Positions 1-63,971 of a stretch of 64,000 nt of DNA are shown here, in pieces (position 1 is the first letter of the stretch; every line of letters starts with the position of its first letter). This DNA is from Setoptus koraiensis (taxonomy: Eukaryota > Arthropoda). The notes beneath the pieces were generated by a model, which worked only from the letters and a program-made list of their open reading frames with translations, had not been told where the DNA came from and ran no database searches. The position numbers and the translations under genes were made by a program. The stretch lies in assembly GCA_048013815.1 (NCBI GenBank), contig CM106586.1, positions 8,060,001 to 8,124,000 of the forward strand, in the 5' to 3' direction.

Positions 1-3000
1 ATGCGACAATAGAATTGAATAATGGGCAAGTGTCTATTGTGCAGATTGGCGCCAACGGGCCTGACGTCGAAGCGGGCCGCGAGCCGGCTGTTTGCTGCTT
101 GCTGGCCGCCACTATTGCGCAACAGCAACCTGTCGCTGTCATTAGCCGGCTCATTATATCGGCCGCCATTATATGTGTCGTTGTATCGGTTGTTGCGCCT
201 GTTGTTGTGTGCGCCGGCCCGGTCGCCATGACGACGCTCGCCGGAGCGTAACCCCTCATTATCCCCTGCGCCCGATAATGATTTGTCGCTGTCGTTGTTG
301 CCGCTGTTGTTGCTGTTGTTGCGGTTGTTGCTGTTGTTGTTGCTGCTGCCGCCGCTGTGGTTGTTGTTGCTGTGGTTGTGGCTGTTGTTGTGGCTGTTGT
401 TGGCCTTTGTGGCCGCTGTCGCGACCACCACCTGTTTGCTGGCGCTCGTATCCGCGTCTTGCCGGCGGCCGGCGTGATCCGCCGAGCCCGCGCCCGCTTG
501 GCAAGCTCGGCCCTGACACTGCAACTGACAGTGACAACTAAACTCTTGCAAATGGTCTGAGCGGCCGCTCACCGATTTGCAAGTTGCATCATCGTGGCCG
601 GCAGCAGCAAATTTGCATATTTGCTGCTGCTGGCCGCTGTTGTTGGCAGCGGCAAAATTTGCAAAACAAACAGCCGGCTGGCCGTCGCTTGACAAGTGGC
701 CATTAAATTGGCCACAATTGTCGTGACCGTGCGACAACTGACTCAAATCAATAGCAACATGCTCAAATAGGCGCTCAAATATTCTCTTGATTACGTCATG
801 CGGCGCTCGCTCGCCGGCATCGTTATCGTTGGCCTTGCTGGCCTTGTTGGCCAGCTCGCTGTCACTGTCCAGTGGCGAGCCGGTCAGCTGTTGCTGTTGT
901 CGTTGTTGCTGTTGTTGTTGTTGTCGTTGTTGTTGCTGTTGTTGTTGTTGTCGTTTCTGTTGTTGCTGCTGTTGTTTGTTTTGTTTTGTGTCGCTGTGTT
1001 TGGCAAGCCAGACGCATATCAGTCGGTGTAGCTGCGAGCCGTTCACCTCGACCGTGTGGCCCGCAAACAGATCAACTGGTTGCATTGCGTCATATCGTAT
1101 GCGAGTGACAAGCGCACCTTTTTGTCCTGTCTGTCTTGGCATCTTGTCTTGGCCGCTGGCCGCGTGGCGTCGCCCGCGTCGCGCTTCACCTGTCGCCGCC
1201 CGCTGACCCGAACGACAATGGTCGGCGTCGTTGTCGTCGTCGTCGTCGCTTGTGGCCAGCAAATATCGCACCGGATCGTGTTTGTCGCGACAGTCTCGAC
1301 TGCACTCGTCAGGCCAGAGATAATTCAAAACCTGCTCGTGTTCGTCTGTGTTGCGCTCGACGGCGCGCTGCCGCGAGCACATTTTGCACGTGCTGGTGTC
1401 GCTCAGCAGCGCGTCCACGTACGAATTCTGTTTGGCCAGTTGATTCACGTACACGTGGTGCAGGTAGCCGGTGAGCAGTTGCACCAGTTGGTCGAGCTGG
1501 TCGCTGTCGGCGTTTGCGCTTTTGTGGGCGCCGCTGGCGCGCAACTGGCCCTCGTAGTGGCGCCGTAATTGTTTGTGGCGCGTCAACAGGTCGCGATAGT
1601 AATGCGCAGCGGACAGCCACTTGGAGTCGCGTCGGTGCTTCAGGCAAACGGCCTCGCTCGTTGCGTCATACTCGGCCGTTGCGCCACGAGTTGAGGCTGC
1701 GTCACACGTGGCGCGCGCCGACGGACAGGTGATCTTGAGGGGCGCGTAGCGGTCGTAAATGAGCGTCGCGTAGGTGCACTTGTCGGCGCCGCTGTCGTGC
1801 CGCTGCTCGTGCTGCGCGTGCTGCTCGTGCTGCGCGACCGGACGCGACTGGAACAGCCAGTTGTCGTGCCAACTGCAGCCGTTTCCGGTCCAGTTGTTTG
1901 CTCTGTCGGCTCCGGCAGGGGCGCCCGTGTCGGCAATGGCACGCGCATAGGAATAGGTGAGAAATGCGAAGCCTCTGGCGCAGTCGTGCAACGACGACGA
2001 CGACAACAACTGACCGCATTCGTTGAATTCAATTTTATCACAATTTGCGCCCCCTAGTAGTAAGTCGGGCAGGCTAGTTAACGTGCTTTGTTTCATGTGA
2101 CAGTTTGTCGTCACATTGGTGGTCACTATGATGTTTTTGTTGGTCACCTGTTGCGCGGCCGGCGCCGGCGCTGATTCGTGCGCCGCCGCCGGGTCGTCGC
2201 CCGAATCAGTGGAATCTGTCGCGGCGGCCTGTTGCTCCTCCTCGACGAGCTCCACCGTTATTTTGATGTCGTCGTCGGGCTTGCCGCCGGCCTGCACATA
2301 CTCGAGGGCCGTTTTGAAGTGGTCCCTAACGGCGATTTCTAACAACTGTGGTGTCGATGAGTCGCCACTAGTCGTCTCGCTGTCTGAATGCTGGCTGTTT
2401 GAGTGGCGGCCGCCTAGCGGACAGTAGTAGTCGGTGATGGTGTTGCTCTCTAGGCCCTCTATCCACCATTTCTCGTTGTTTTCCAGCTGACTCAAGCGGC
2501 GCACTAATTTCTCAAATAAATCATATTCATTTGATTTATTTGATTTAGTGGCGCGGCCCAATGTTGTGATGCTGGCCAATGGCTGGCCGCTGGACAGCTC
2601 ACTGGGCGCTAATTGATGATAGTGATGCGAATCCAACAAAACTAGTTCATTATCGGCATCACCATCGTTGTCGTTGTCGTCATATTGCTGGTGCAGACTG
2701 GTTGCCAGTTGCTGCAATTGGTGCCGCTGCAACTGCAACTCAATCGCAGCCTCGTCGTAAGGCGACGACGATCTCGGCAACAACAACAAATGGTTGTTTT
2801 CTGGCTTGTTGTTGCGCAATCGTTTTCCATCAACAGTTGCCAACTGCAGCTTATGGTCGCAAGGGTTCAAGTTTAATTTGGCCGGCGCGTCTGTCGTCGT
2901 CGTGCTTGCTGTTGTGTCACTATAAATGATGTTGTTGTTGTTGTTGTTGCGCAACAGCAACAAATTATCTCTGTGGCGCTCCAGTGTTTGCTTGTCTCGG

Positions 3001-4904
3001 CGATAATCATCTCTCTCATCGTGATGATAAACATGATTATGCTCAACTTTGTGCCGATGCTGCTGATGATTATTATTAGTATTATTAGCGCTGTTAGTAT
3101 CAGTATCATCGCGCCGATTATGCAGATGATCATGATGCCGGCCATTACTCCGCTGCGCAGCGCCGCCATCGTCGTCATGTTGCTGTCGTTGTTGTTGCTG
3201 TTGTTTTTGTTGCTGTTGTTGCTCAGGTGAGTCGCTGTTGTCGTTGCTGTCGTTGCCGTTGTTGTTGCTGCTGTTGTCGCTGGCGCTGTTTTTGGTGCCG
3301 GCGAGCAAGTTTTGACTGCGGCTTGACGCCACAGTCTCGTTGCCGTGCACACCGATCACCGCCGGCCCGAAGAAACTGTCGCTAACGTCGCTGCTGTCGT
3401 TGCTGCTGCCGCTGCCGCTGTTGGACGACGTCACCGGCGACCCGGTCCCGACCGGACTGGTCACGTGCGACGCCCCAATCGATCGCCCGTCCTCCTGCTC
3501 GTCCGATGCCGCTGGCGCCAGCCTGTTGCTCGCGCTCACGCTCAGCATATTCATGCTCCTGTCGGCCCGCATGCCGCTACCCGATCCCGTCTGCAGGGGC
3601 GACCGGCCCGCAGGCCATTGGCCCGGCACGACGGCCGGCAGGAGATTTTGCGGCGCATACGAGCGACCACCATTCATTGTTTTGAGCGACCCGTTACTGG
3701 TGGCTCGCGAATCGTACCTCATGTGCCTGTGCGACGGGTGATCCGCGTCACCCGTCATCGGCGGGCCTCGTTTGGCCAGCGCTCGCTGACCGCTCAACGA
3801 GGCGCCCCTAATGAGATCAGTGTGTATTTGTTGCGATTGTCGGTCACTGGTCACTATCGGTCGAAAGTCGGGCCGGTGGAGCGGATTTATGGGCAGATAT
3901 TGCCAGCTCTTGCTGAGGCTGCTACCATCGTCGAGCGCATAAATCTCGTCCTCGTCCTGGTCTGGGTAGTCGTCGTAATTACTTCCGGTGCACGACCCCA
4001 AATTGTCTCGCTGTTGTCTTGTAGTGGTGATTCTGTTGAGCGTGCTAACAGCATAATGTTTGCTGTGAACATCGTCGTCGTCATTGTTGTTGTTGTTGTT
4101 GTTTGGCCAAACCTGCTGGTTGAAAGCGGAAAAGTCGCCGTTGAACTGTGTCAAACTGCTGAAACTGTTGCCCCTCGATGGGTGCTGTCGCCCCCCAGCG
4201 AGGAGCTGCTGCTGCTGATGATGATGTCGCCTCCGTGAATTACTGTTGTAGTTGGCCATAGATGCCGCCAGGTGACCTGTGCCGGCAAAGTGACTGGGGT
4301 GGTTGTGTGACTCGTTGGGGGCGCCCAAACACAGCGACTGCAGCGATTGCGAGCCGCAATTGGACGCGCCCGAAAATAAATTATAATTGCCGCTGCTGCT
4401 GCCAAAGCCGCTCGACGAGCCCGTGCCATTTGATGGCAACTGGGCCAGCGACGTGGCGCCGTAATTGGCCAGTTGGCTCACCTGTGGTGGCGGTTGTTGT
4501 TGACTGTTGTGCTTGTTGTATGTGATTGTTGTTGTTACTGTTGATTCGGCGCTCGTGTTGGTGTAGTCGTGCGCATGGTGACGCTTGTCCAGTTGCACAA
4601 CCGGAAACAGCGACTCGTCCATGGAGCCGCAGTCGCTGTGGGCGCCATTGTTGCTGTTATTGTTGTTGTTGTTAATGCTGTTGTTGTTGTTGTTGTTGTT
4701 GTTGTTGAGGTAATTGAGACTATTATCGGCTAATCGCGTGCCTCGCTTCTTTTTGGCCTCTGGCGTGATTTGGAGGTTGATGTTGGCCGGAATTGAAATT
4801 GGATGGCCGCCGGTGGTGATCACTTGATAGTGGTGATGGTCATCTTGATATTGTTGCAGTTGTTGCAGTTGTTGTCTTCTGTGTCTTCTGCTCAGCGTAT
4901 CCAT
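1..4904 (-). CDS. Unrecognised large low-complexity protein, partial (3' end beyond left edge)
   Basis: One minus-strand frame stays open from an in-frame TGA at 5109-5111 to position 1, giving at least 1,634 codons from the first in-frame ATG at 4904 (protein begins MDTLSRRHRRQQ). No stop is seen before the left edge, so the C-terminus lies outside the window. Residues 1 to about 790 are rich in Asn, Gln, Ser and His. A more complex part follows, about residues 790-1250, with acidic and aromatic stretches (KWWIEGLES, DHFKTALEYVQAGG), a Cys/Trp-rich segment (IEFNECGQLL, CSWHDNWLFQ), a probable helical segment (AAHYYRDLLTRHKQLRRHYE) and CKMC. Poly-Gln and poly-Asn return after that. There is no signal peptide at this start and no clear membrane segment. 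I do not recognise the family. That it is coding rests on the very long open frame and on non-repetitive stretches with protein-like composition. An upstream exon, with an acceptor between 4904 and 5108, cannot be excluded. Confidence 0.72.
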   Translation of the reverse strand, partial: MDTLSRRHRRQQLQQLQQYQDDHHHYQVITTGGHPISIPANINLQITPEAKKKRGTRLADNSLNYLNNNNNNNNNSINNNNNNSNNGAHSDCGSMDESLFPVVQLDKRHHAHDYTNTSAESTVTTTITYNKHNSQQQPPPQVSQLANYGATSLAQLPSNGTGSSSGFGSSSGNYNLFSGASNCGSQSLQSLCLGAPNESHNHPSHFAGTGHLAASMANYNSNSRRRHHHQQQQLLAGGRQHPSRGNSFSSLTQFNGDFSAFNQQVWPNNNNNNNDDDDVHSKHYAVSTLNRITTTRQQRDNLGSCTGSNYDDYPDQDEDEIYALDDGSSLSKSWQYLPINPLHRPDFRPIVTSDRQSQQIHTDLIRGASLSGQRALAKRGPPMTGDADHPSHRHMRYDSRATSNGSLKTMNGGRSYAPQNLLPAVVPGQWPAGRSPLQTGSGSGMRADRSMNMLSVSASNRLAPAASDEQEDGRSIGASHVTSPVGTGSPVTSSNSGSGSSNDSSDVSDSFFGPAVIGVHGNETVASSRSQNLLAGTKNSASDNSSNNNGNDSNDNSDSPEQQQQQKQQQQQRQQHDDDGGAAQRSNGRHHDHLHNRRDDTDTNSANNTNNNHQQHRHKVEHNHVYHHDERDDYRRDKQTLERHRDNLLLLRNNNNNNIIYSDTTASTTTTDAPAKLNLNPCDHKLQLATVDGKRLRNNKPENNHLLLLPRSSSPYDEAAIELQLQRHQLQQLATSLHQQYDDNDNDGDADNELVLLDSHHYHQLAPSELSSGQPLASITTLGRATKSNKSNEYDLFEKLVRRLSQLENNEKWWIEGLESNTITDYYCPLGGRHSNSQHSDSETTSGDSSTPQLLEIAVRDHFKTALEYVQAGGKPDDDIKITVELVEEEQQAAATDSTDSGDDPAAAHESAPAPAAQQVTNKNIIVTTNVTTNCHMKQSTLTSLPDLLLGGANCDKIEFNECGQLLSSSSLHDCARGFAFLTYSYARAIADTGAPAGADRANNWTGNGCSWHDNWLFQSRPVAQHEQHAQHEQRHDSGADKCTYATLIYDRYAPLKITCPSARATCDAASTRGATAEYDATSEAVCLKHRRDSKWLSAAHYYRDLLTRHKQLRRHYEGQLRASGAHKSANADSDQLDQLVQLLTGYLHHVYVNQLAKQNSYVDALLSDTSTCKMCSRQRAVERNTDEHEQVLNYLWPDECSRDCRDKHDPVRYLLATSDDDDDNDADHCRSGQRAATGEARRGRRHAASGQDKMPRQTGQKGALVTRIRYDAMQPVDLFAGHTVEVNGSQLHRLICVWLAKHSDTKQNKQQQQQQKRQQQQQQQQRQQQQQQQRQQQQLTGSPLDSDSELANKASKANDNDAGERAPHDVIKRIFERLFEHVAIDLSQLSHGHDNCGQFNGHLSSDGQPAVCFANFAAANNSGQQQQICKFAAAGHDDATCKSVSGRSDHLQEFSCHCQLQCQGRACQAGAGSADHAGRRQDADTSASKQVVVATAATKANNSHNNSHNHSNNNHSGGSSNNNSNNRNNSNNSGNNDSDKSLSGAGDNEGLRSGERRHGDRAGAHNNRRNNRYNDTYNGGRYNEPANDSDRLLLRNSGGQQAANSRLAARFDVRPVGANLHNRHLPIIQFYCR

Positions 4905-4991
4905 CGTATTGTGTGGCGCTGTGGTCGTGGTTGTTGTTGTTGTCGCTGTTGTTGTTGTCGCTGTTGATGTTGTGGTTGTTGTGCTGGTTGC

Positions 4992-5028
<37 letters not shown>

Positions 5029-5347
5029 TTTGTTGTTGTTGTGCTGGTGGTGACATTTGTCACCGTTGATGATGCTCTTGATTGTGTCAAGAGTGTGACA
5101 CACACAGATCAGATTGGCACTTTGTTGATTTGCGATCTTGATTGGCGCCCAGCAAGAGGCTCATCGCTGTTGTCAGTGTTGATGTTTCAACAACAACAAC
5201 GACGACAACAGCAACGATTATTCTGACAAATTATTAAATTTACACTTGCCCGTCTCGGCGACACTGACACTTGCAGAGCTTGTAGAGCAAAAACTGGAAC
5301 GTCATGCGACATGTTTCATTGCTTGCTGCTTTTAAGTATTACGCAAT

Positions 5348-5356
5348 ATTTATATA
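5348..5356 (-). promoter_or_regulatory. Possible TATA box of the left-edge gene
   Basis: On the minus strand this reads TATATAAAT, about 445 bp upstream of the ATG at 4904. It lies inside an AT-rich repeat (GTGAG..TATTGCGTAAT pattern, 5335-5420), so it may be chance. Confidence 0.2.
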
Positions 5357-5462
5357 AGTGAGCATGGCGCAATATATAAGTGAGTATTACGCAATATCTA
5401 GTGTGCATTACGTAATGTGTGTGCGTTGCTTGAGTGTGACAATGATGCTGCCTTTTGGTGAT

Positions 5463-5555
5463 TTCACTTTGATTCGGGCCACTTGACGTTGATTCACTTG
5501 AAATCGGGCGACTTCGCTTCGAATTGGGCGACTTCACTCAAAATCGGGCGACTCG
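5463..5555. repeat. Degenerate tandem repeat, about 25 bp unit
   Basis: About four diverged copies built around a core like ATCGGGCGACTTCACT. Confidence 0.5.
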
Positions 5556-5751
5556 CTGGTGATATTACTATTATTATTGTATAGTTTATTGTGTATACGT
5601 TTATTTATGTGACCATCACTGGTGACCACAGAAGCCCAAGGTCGCAGAGACAAACTCACACTGACTGACTGCGGCGAGCGGCCACACTGACTGGCCAGTG
5701 GTCGCACTGGCGCCGACAGGTAACTCAGGTGAGCGCGGATAGCCGCAGAGT

Positions 5752-5806
5752 TAGTGGCGCTAGTGCAGCTAGTGCAGCTAGTGCAGCTAGTGGAGCTAGT
5801 GGAGAT
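5752..5806. repeat. Tandem repeat, 12 bp unit
   Basis: Unit GCTAGTGCAGCT and close variants (later copies carry GTGGAG), about 4-5 copies. Confidence 0.7.
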
Positions 5807-6329
5807 GCAAACGACACTGATTATAAATGTTGTTCATTAGTGGACCATACGCTGGCAGTTGTTGTGTCGTTGTTGGCGCGGCACATGCTAATGTTACATA
5901 ATAATAAGTGGATGACTGACTGACCAGGTTCGAGTGGCAAGTTGTTGCTGTTGTTGCTGTCGTTGCTGTCGTTGCTGTTGTTGCTGTTGTTGCTGTTGTT
6001 GCTGCTGTCGTTGGCTCAGTTCAGTTTCGTCTCGTCTCGTATCGCCGTCGTGTTGTCGCCGTGCTGCATGCGCTCGCTCGAATGCGTGAAGCCGCCACCA
6101 GGTAAGCGACTCTCAGGTAAGCAAACTGGCGCTGTTGCTGCTGCTGCTGCAAACTGATTTGCTGTGTGTGTCTGTGCGACTGTCCGACTGTCAAACGCAC
6201 TCGCATGCATAATGAGAGACCGAATGAGCGACTGGCCAGCAACTGCCAGATTCACCAACCAAAACCAACCAACAAAACCAACAACGGCAACAACAACAGC
6301 CACAACAACAACAGCCGCAACGGCAGCAG

Positions 6330-6361
<32 letters not shown>

Positions 6362-7259
6362 GCAACTACACCTCTGGCTGTGCTGGTGTGTTGACTACTA
6401 TTTGCCTACTATTTGCTCTGGCCGACAACAACTACATGAGTTATATAACTTGTCAGAGTGCGCGATAAGTGACTCATCGCGGCCAGTTGAGTCGCCCGTC
6501 TGAGCTTGTGTGAGAAAAGTCCGCCGTGCTCAATGTAAATGAGATGATGAGGCCGCCGGCAACAGCAGCAACAGCAGCAACAGCAACAACAGCAACAACA
6601 GCAACAACAGCAACAACAACAATGCCACGCTCTCTCCCTGTTGCTCGCTGTTACGTAACTCATGCAGCGGCACTTGTTGCTGTTGCTGTTGCGCAATAGC
6701 CCGTCCAGCCCAATCAATTTGAGCCGCACTCCGGCCACTTGACCAGCTAAGGCCGGCCCAGAGTTTTGGCAACGAACGACGAGCCAAAAGTGACTTGTAG
6801 CCAGCAGAGTCGCCGGCTCATTATTAATGAGCGGCCAAAGAGTGGACTCAAGCGCTAAATTAGCAGCACCATTTTAAATACTCTGCCGCTCACTTTTGCG
6901 CCACTGGCCGCCACTCCAACGGCTGTCGGCACTGACCGGTCCAGTTGAGCCCTGCTCTCCCTCAGCCAATCCCTCATTTGATGGCCACACCAGGCAAAAG
7001 CGAAAGAAAATTCTCGCCAGAAGCTCTTGCGCCAAACGAGAGCAAAAACCAAACAGAAATATCCCCGACATGAGGGCGCAATACCCCGACAATGAGGGCG
7101 CAATACCCCGACAGTGCAAGGCACAAGCAACGAATGTAATGTAATGTAATGCAATAGCAAATGGCAAACAACAGGGCCAAACAAGCGCCGAGGAGCCGGG
7201 CGCCATCTCACGGCCACTAATTAGAGCCGCCATTAGCACAATTTATGGTTAATCGGTTT

Positions 7260-7272
7260 TTTATTTTTTATT
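7260..7272 (-). promoter_or_regulatory. Candidate polyadenylation signals for RasGRF
   Basis: The minus strand has two AATAAA hexamers (7267-7272 and 7260-7265), about 730 nt after the RasGRF stop codon. They are the first canonical hexamers I see downstream on this strand. No transcript evidence is available. Confidence 0.4.
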
Positions 7273-7594
7273 TTTGTTGTTTATCATCAACGCTCTTGTC
7301 AGCATGCGATTGTCATTGTAATTGTTGGCAACTGTTGCTCAATTTGCTCGCTCGCTCGCTGCCAACGTGACAGGTCGTGTCGTCATGACATGGTGTCGTC
7401 GTTGGCACAAACGTCAAAACGACGTCATAAAGTAGCGGTCATCTTTTTTGGTCGCTCGCATAAAACTCGTTTGAACTCGTAAAGCCGCTTGGCTGGCCGT
7501 TTTGACAACTGACAAAATACATAATTGCACAGAGATCGCTCGCTCTTGTGCGCTTCAAATTGATTGTTTTGCCGGCGCAATCTCATTGTTTCGG

Positions 7595-7658
7595 CCGCTG
7601 TCACTGTCGACCGCTGTCACTGTCGACCGCTGTCACTGTCGACCGCTGTCACTGTCGG
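7595..7658. repeat. Tandem repeat, 4 x 16 bp, RasGRF 3' flank
   Basis: Unit CCGCTGTCACTGTCGA, four copies, only the last base of the last copy differing. It closely resembles the 16-bp repeat at 61665-61808 at the other end of the gene. Confidence 0.9.
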
Positions 7659-8002
7659 CATTCGCAACGCTTCAACAGCAGCCATCGATTTGTGTCGGAT
7701 TAGCGACACAAACAAACATCTGACAGCTGACAGCTGTTTGTGACAGCCGTTTGTGACAGCCGTTTGTGACAGCTGAGTTACGTTGTCAGCGGGCTGGCAC
7801 AGTCGGCATGCCCACCAACGTCATGGGTCACACACACACAGCTGATTGTCAGTGATTCGCGTTGACCGGATCACTCTCTTGTCAGCGGCTGGGAGTCGCG
7901 GCTCAATTAACTGTCCACTTGGCAGCGCATCCAACAGGTTGCTAGTGAATATTGTTGCCGCTCATACGTGACGTAATCCAATTAGAGGCGCGACAACAAC
8001 AG

Positions 8003-61610
<53,608 letters not shown>

Positions 61611-61664
61611 GGTTCCACTGTCGACAACAATCGACAATTATGATAATGACAATTATTATCACGC

Positions 61665-61808
61665 TAATTGGTATTGTCGACCGCTGGTATTGTCGACCGC
61701 TGGTATTGTCGACCGCTGGTATTGTCGATGGTTGGTGCTGTCTACCGCTGGTATTGCCGACAGTTGGCGCTGTCGATGGTTGGTATTGTCGATAATTAGT
61801 GTTGTCGA
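61665..61808. repeat. Tandem repeat, 9 x 16 bp, just upstream of the RasGRF start
   Basis: Consensus CCGCTGGTATTGTCGA. Nine units in strict 16-bp register, ending 55 bp before the ATG. It differs at only three positions from the unit at 7595-7658 beyond the gene's 3' end. Confidence 0.93.
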
Positions 61809-62508
61809 TGGCAGCTCGACAAAGCTGAAGATTGGCGACACTCGGCTAATTGACTAATCTTGGCTGCTCAACGCTCGATTGACACCATTGAATCAGACCA
61901 TCGAGTTGAATGTAAGTGTATCCTGAAAGCTCTCATCAATCATACGGCGCAATGTGCCACTGATTGACACTGACTCGTCGCTAAGCTCATTTGTCGCCGC
62001 TTCGTGTGATCTAATAATTAACGACTTAATGACTTTGCACGACATTCGCTCCGACGGTGCGCTCGTAAACTGCTGCTAACGACGCCTGATGATCAAATCT
62101 CAACTGCTCCTATCTGTGTGTGTGTGTACCTACTGTTACGAGTTTTCTATTAATTGACTAACTAACAACTAAATTATTAACTATCCAAAACTGGGCTAAA
62201 TGTTTCTGATGGAAGTCACATCTATGATGTGATTTTGTTTCGTTGTTGCTATATTTGCTACACTTGCTATATTTGCATGCTGCTTCTAACTGGCTAACTG
62301 CTCGATGCTGGCTCACAGGATGCGAGTTGCGTAAGGTTGTGTCGTCTTATCGTCGCTCGCTTGATACATTGACATTTAATGAGCTCGTAATTGTAACACA
62401 TAATGCCAATCACGCTCACTTTACAAACACCCAACTACCTACTGATAATAACTGTTATCGCAGCCACCAACACAAACAAACCAACAAAGACACTGTCATT
62501 CGCTTGTC

Positions 62509-62586
62509 GTCGTTGTTGTCGCTGTTGTCGCTGTTGTCGCTGTTGTCGCTGTTGTTGCTGTTGTTGCTGTTGTTGCTGTTGTTGCT
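62509..62586. repeat. TTGTCGCTG / TTGTTGCTG microsatellite
   Basis: Nine-bp units, about eight copies, in the RasGRF upstream region. Confidence 0.85.
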
Positions 62587-63321
62587 GGCGCTAGTGTTGC
62601 CGTCGCTGGCCACTGTATCACTGACACCAAACACCTAAAAACTGCAACTACCAACTACAAGCCACCGTGCAAAATCCAATCTTCAGACCAGCCATAAGAT
62701 GTGACAAACAACAGCTACAGATAACTCAAGTGAGAGTGCGCCATAATCTAATAATAAGTCCGTTAACTCTCTACTCACACCAGTTATTTGTTGATGTTAC
62801 GTAAGATTACGACGCATAACACACAGAGAAGCGCCTGGCAACTTTGGGCCGGCCCACTGCTGCCATCTATTGGTGGCCCCAAATCTAACTATATTTAACC
62901 AGGGCATACATCGTATTCTTGTTGTCATACATTCTTATTGTGTGTTCTCACAGACAGATGGCGCTGATTACAAACTCAACTAGAAGGCTCCCAACTCCGA
63001 ACAAACGATAGTAGCCATCAACCAGAGGTGCCCCTCACATTATGACTTGACACATGGCGACATCTGGTTGCCAGAGACCGATTACCATCTGTGTTCAATA
63101 TTATACAAGCAGAAAATTCGCGCTCACCTTAATTTTACATTGTTTACAAACCATTTCTCTTACAATTGTTAGTCTGGGGCGCCTCTGGCGGACAATTTCT
63201 GAAGTTCCATCCTTGGCTTGAACACGCCGAAGCACAAAACACATGTCAGTTGTTGTTAAAATGTTTAGGGTTCCATAACAATACAAATCAAACCTTGGCT
63301 GATAATGATCATTTGATAATC

Positions 63322-63549
63322 ATGTTCCTACTAAATAATAAATTGATTCAACTAACCAAAATAGTAGCCTCACCTGTTACCGTCACCCAAGTGAGGTTCA
63401 AGCCACACCAGCAATACATCAGTTGTATGTTTCCAACGGAGGTTAAGCGAGTCAGGAAGCAGGGATACCTAAACAAAGTGAAGACTGTCAACGGACGACG
63501 ACTGCTCATGCAGAGGATCCTTGACGGCAAAAAAATTATTGCTCACTAA
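63322..63549 (+). CDS. mRpL34: Mitochondrial large-subunit ribosomal protein bL34m
   Basis: 75 residues from ATG 63322 to TAA. The C-terminus (FPTEVKRVRKQGYLNKVKT, VNGRRLLMQRILDGKKIIAH) matches the bL34 signature: a basic KR..R..G motif followed by GRR.L..RIL.G...L.H, in the animal mitochondrial form ending in His. The N-terminus (MFLLNNKLIQLTKIVASPV) is basic and hydrophobic, as expected of a mitochondrial targeting peptide. In the family the protein binds 23S-type rRNA in the mitoribosome. I chose this ATG because it gives the usual length of about 75-95 residues; the frame is open further upstream but without another in-frame ATG in good context. The gene appears to be a single exon, divergent from RasGRF and 73 bp before NUBP2. 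Confidence 0.82.
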   Translation: MFLLNNKLIQLTKIVASPVTVTQVRFKPHQQYISCMFPTEVKRVRKQGYLNKVKTVNGRRLLMQRILDGKKIIAH

Positions 63550-63622
63550 ATCACAGTATTCTATTATATTTAGTCTGGCGCCACTAGTTTTAGTCATCTA
63601 CTGACATTAGGAAATAGCAACG

Positions 63623-63819
63623 ATGGACAAAGTCAAGAAGGTATTCATTGTTCTGTCTGGCAAGGGAGGCGTTGGAAAGAGCACAGTTGCCTGTCAATTG
63701 GCTATCGCATTGTCAGCACAAAACAAAAAGGTCGGATTGTTGGATGTAGATATTTGCGGACCAAGCTTGGCAAAGATGCTCTCAGTGGAGGACGGACAGG
63801 TTATTCAAACTCAAGATGG
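63623..63819 (+). CDS. Nubp2: NUBP2/Cfd1 cytosolic Fe-S cluster scaffold, exon 1
   Basis: 65 codons plus two bases from ATG 63623. [20 protein letters not shown] is the Mrp/NBP35-family deviant Walker A, and [17 protein letters not shown] the second nucleotide-binding segment. There is no N-terminal cysteine cluster, which points to NUBP2 (yeast Cfd1) rather than NUBP1. Family members form a NUBP1-NUBP2 scaffold that assembles Fe-S clusters for cytosolic and nuclear proteins. The exon ends ..TQDG within GATGG|GCAAGT, a GC donor. This restores the conserved DGW.PV motif when joined to exon 2. A GT donor five bases on (CAA|GTATTA) would lose that Trp. The gene runs off the right edge. Confidence 0.9.
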
Positions 63820-63971
63820 GCAAGTATTATACATTTGATCTAGCATAACAAGTCCAAGCACCCACAATACTTCACTTCTTCCAAGACATTCCAAGAATCA
63901 CTGTTGATTTATCTAAACAGTTGATTTTACTTTCACATTTACTTTTTTCTCTTGTCGACGTACACAAAAAG
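63820..63971 (+). other. NUBP2 intron 1, apparent GC-AG intron (152 nt)
   Basis: Donor GCAAGT at 63820, pyrimidine-rich tract TTTACTTTTTTCTCTTGTCG (about 63940-63957), acceptor AAAAAG at 63971. Phase 2. Confidence 0.7.

Larger units (their letters stand above)
4905..8002. other. Intergenic region between RasGRF and the left-edge gene
   Basis: About 3.1 kb without a convincing gene. It should hold the RasGRF 3' UTR (down to about 7260) and the promoter and leader of the left-edge gene. The rest is short tandem repeats, CAA/CAG microsatellites (about 6275-6365 and 6560-6622) and AT-rich repeats near 5330-5430. Open frames here are low-complexity translations of the triplet repeats. Confidence 0.6.
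61611..63321. other. Divergent intergenic region between RasGRF and mRpL34
   Basis: About 1.7 kb. It should contain the RasGRF leader and promoter (minus) and the mRpL34 promoter (plus). It holds a 16-bp tandem array close to the RasGRF ATG, a TTGTCGCTG microsatellite, a TTACGTAA palindrome near 62798 and AT-rich patches such as CTATATTTAACC near 62889. No convincing additional gene. Confidence 0.6.

Noticed and set aside
3345-4238. 297-codon plus-strand open frame
   Set aside because: It is the exact antisense of the left-edge minus-strand gene in complementary register. Its product is an Arg/Val-rich shadow without motifs.
61611-61637. Upstream start for RasGRF (nine more codons)
   Set aside because: The extension opens with TTG, not ATG, directly after an in-frame TAA. 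ATG 61610 is the first methionine.
62243-62638. Plus-strand 131-codon frame upstream of mRpL34
   Set aside because: The C-terminal half is a microsatellite translation and the rest has no recognisable motif. It lies in the shared promoter region.
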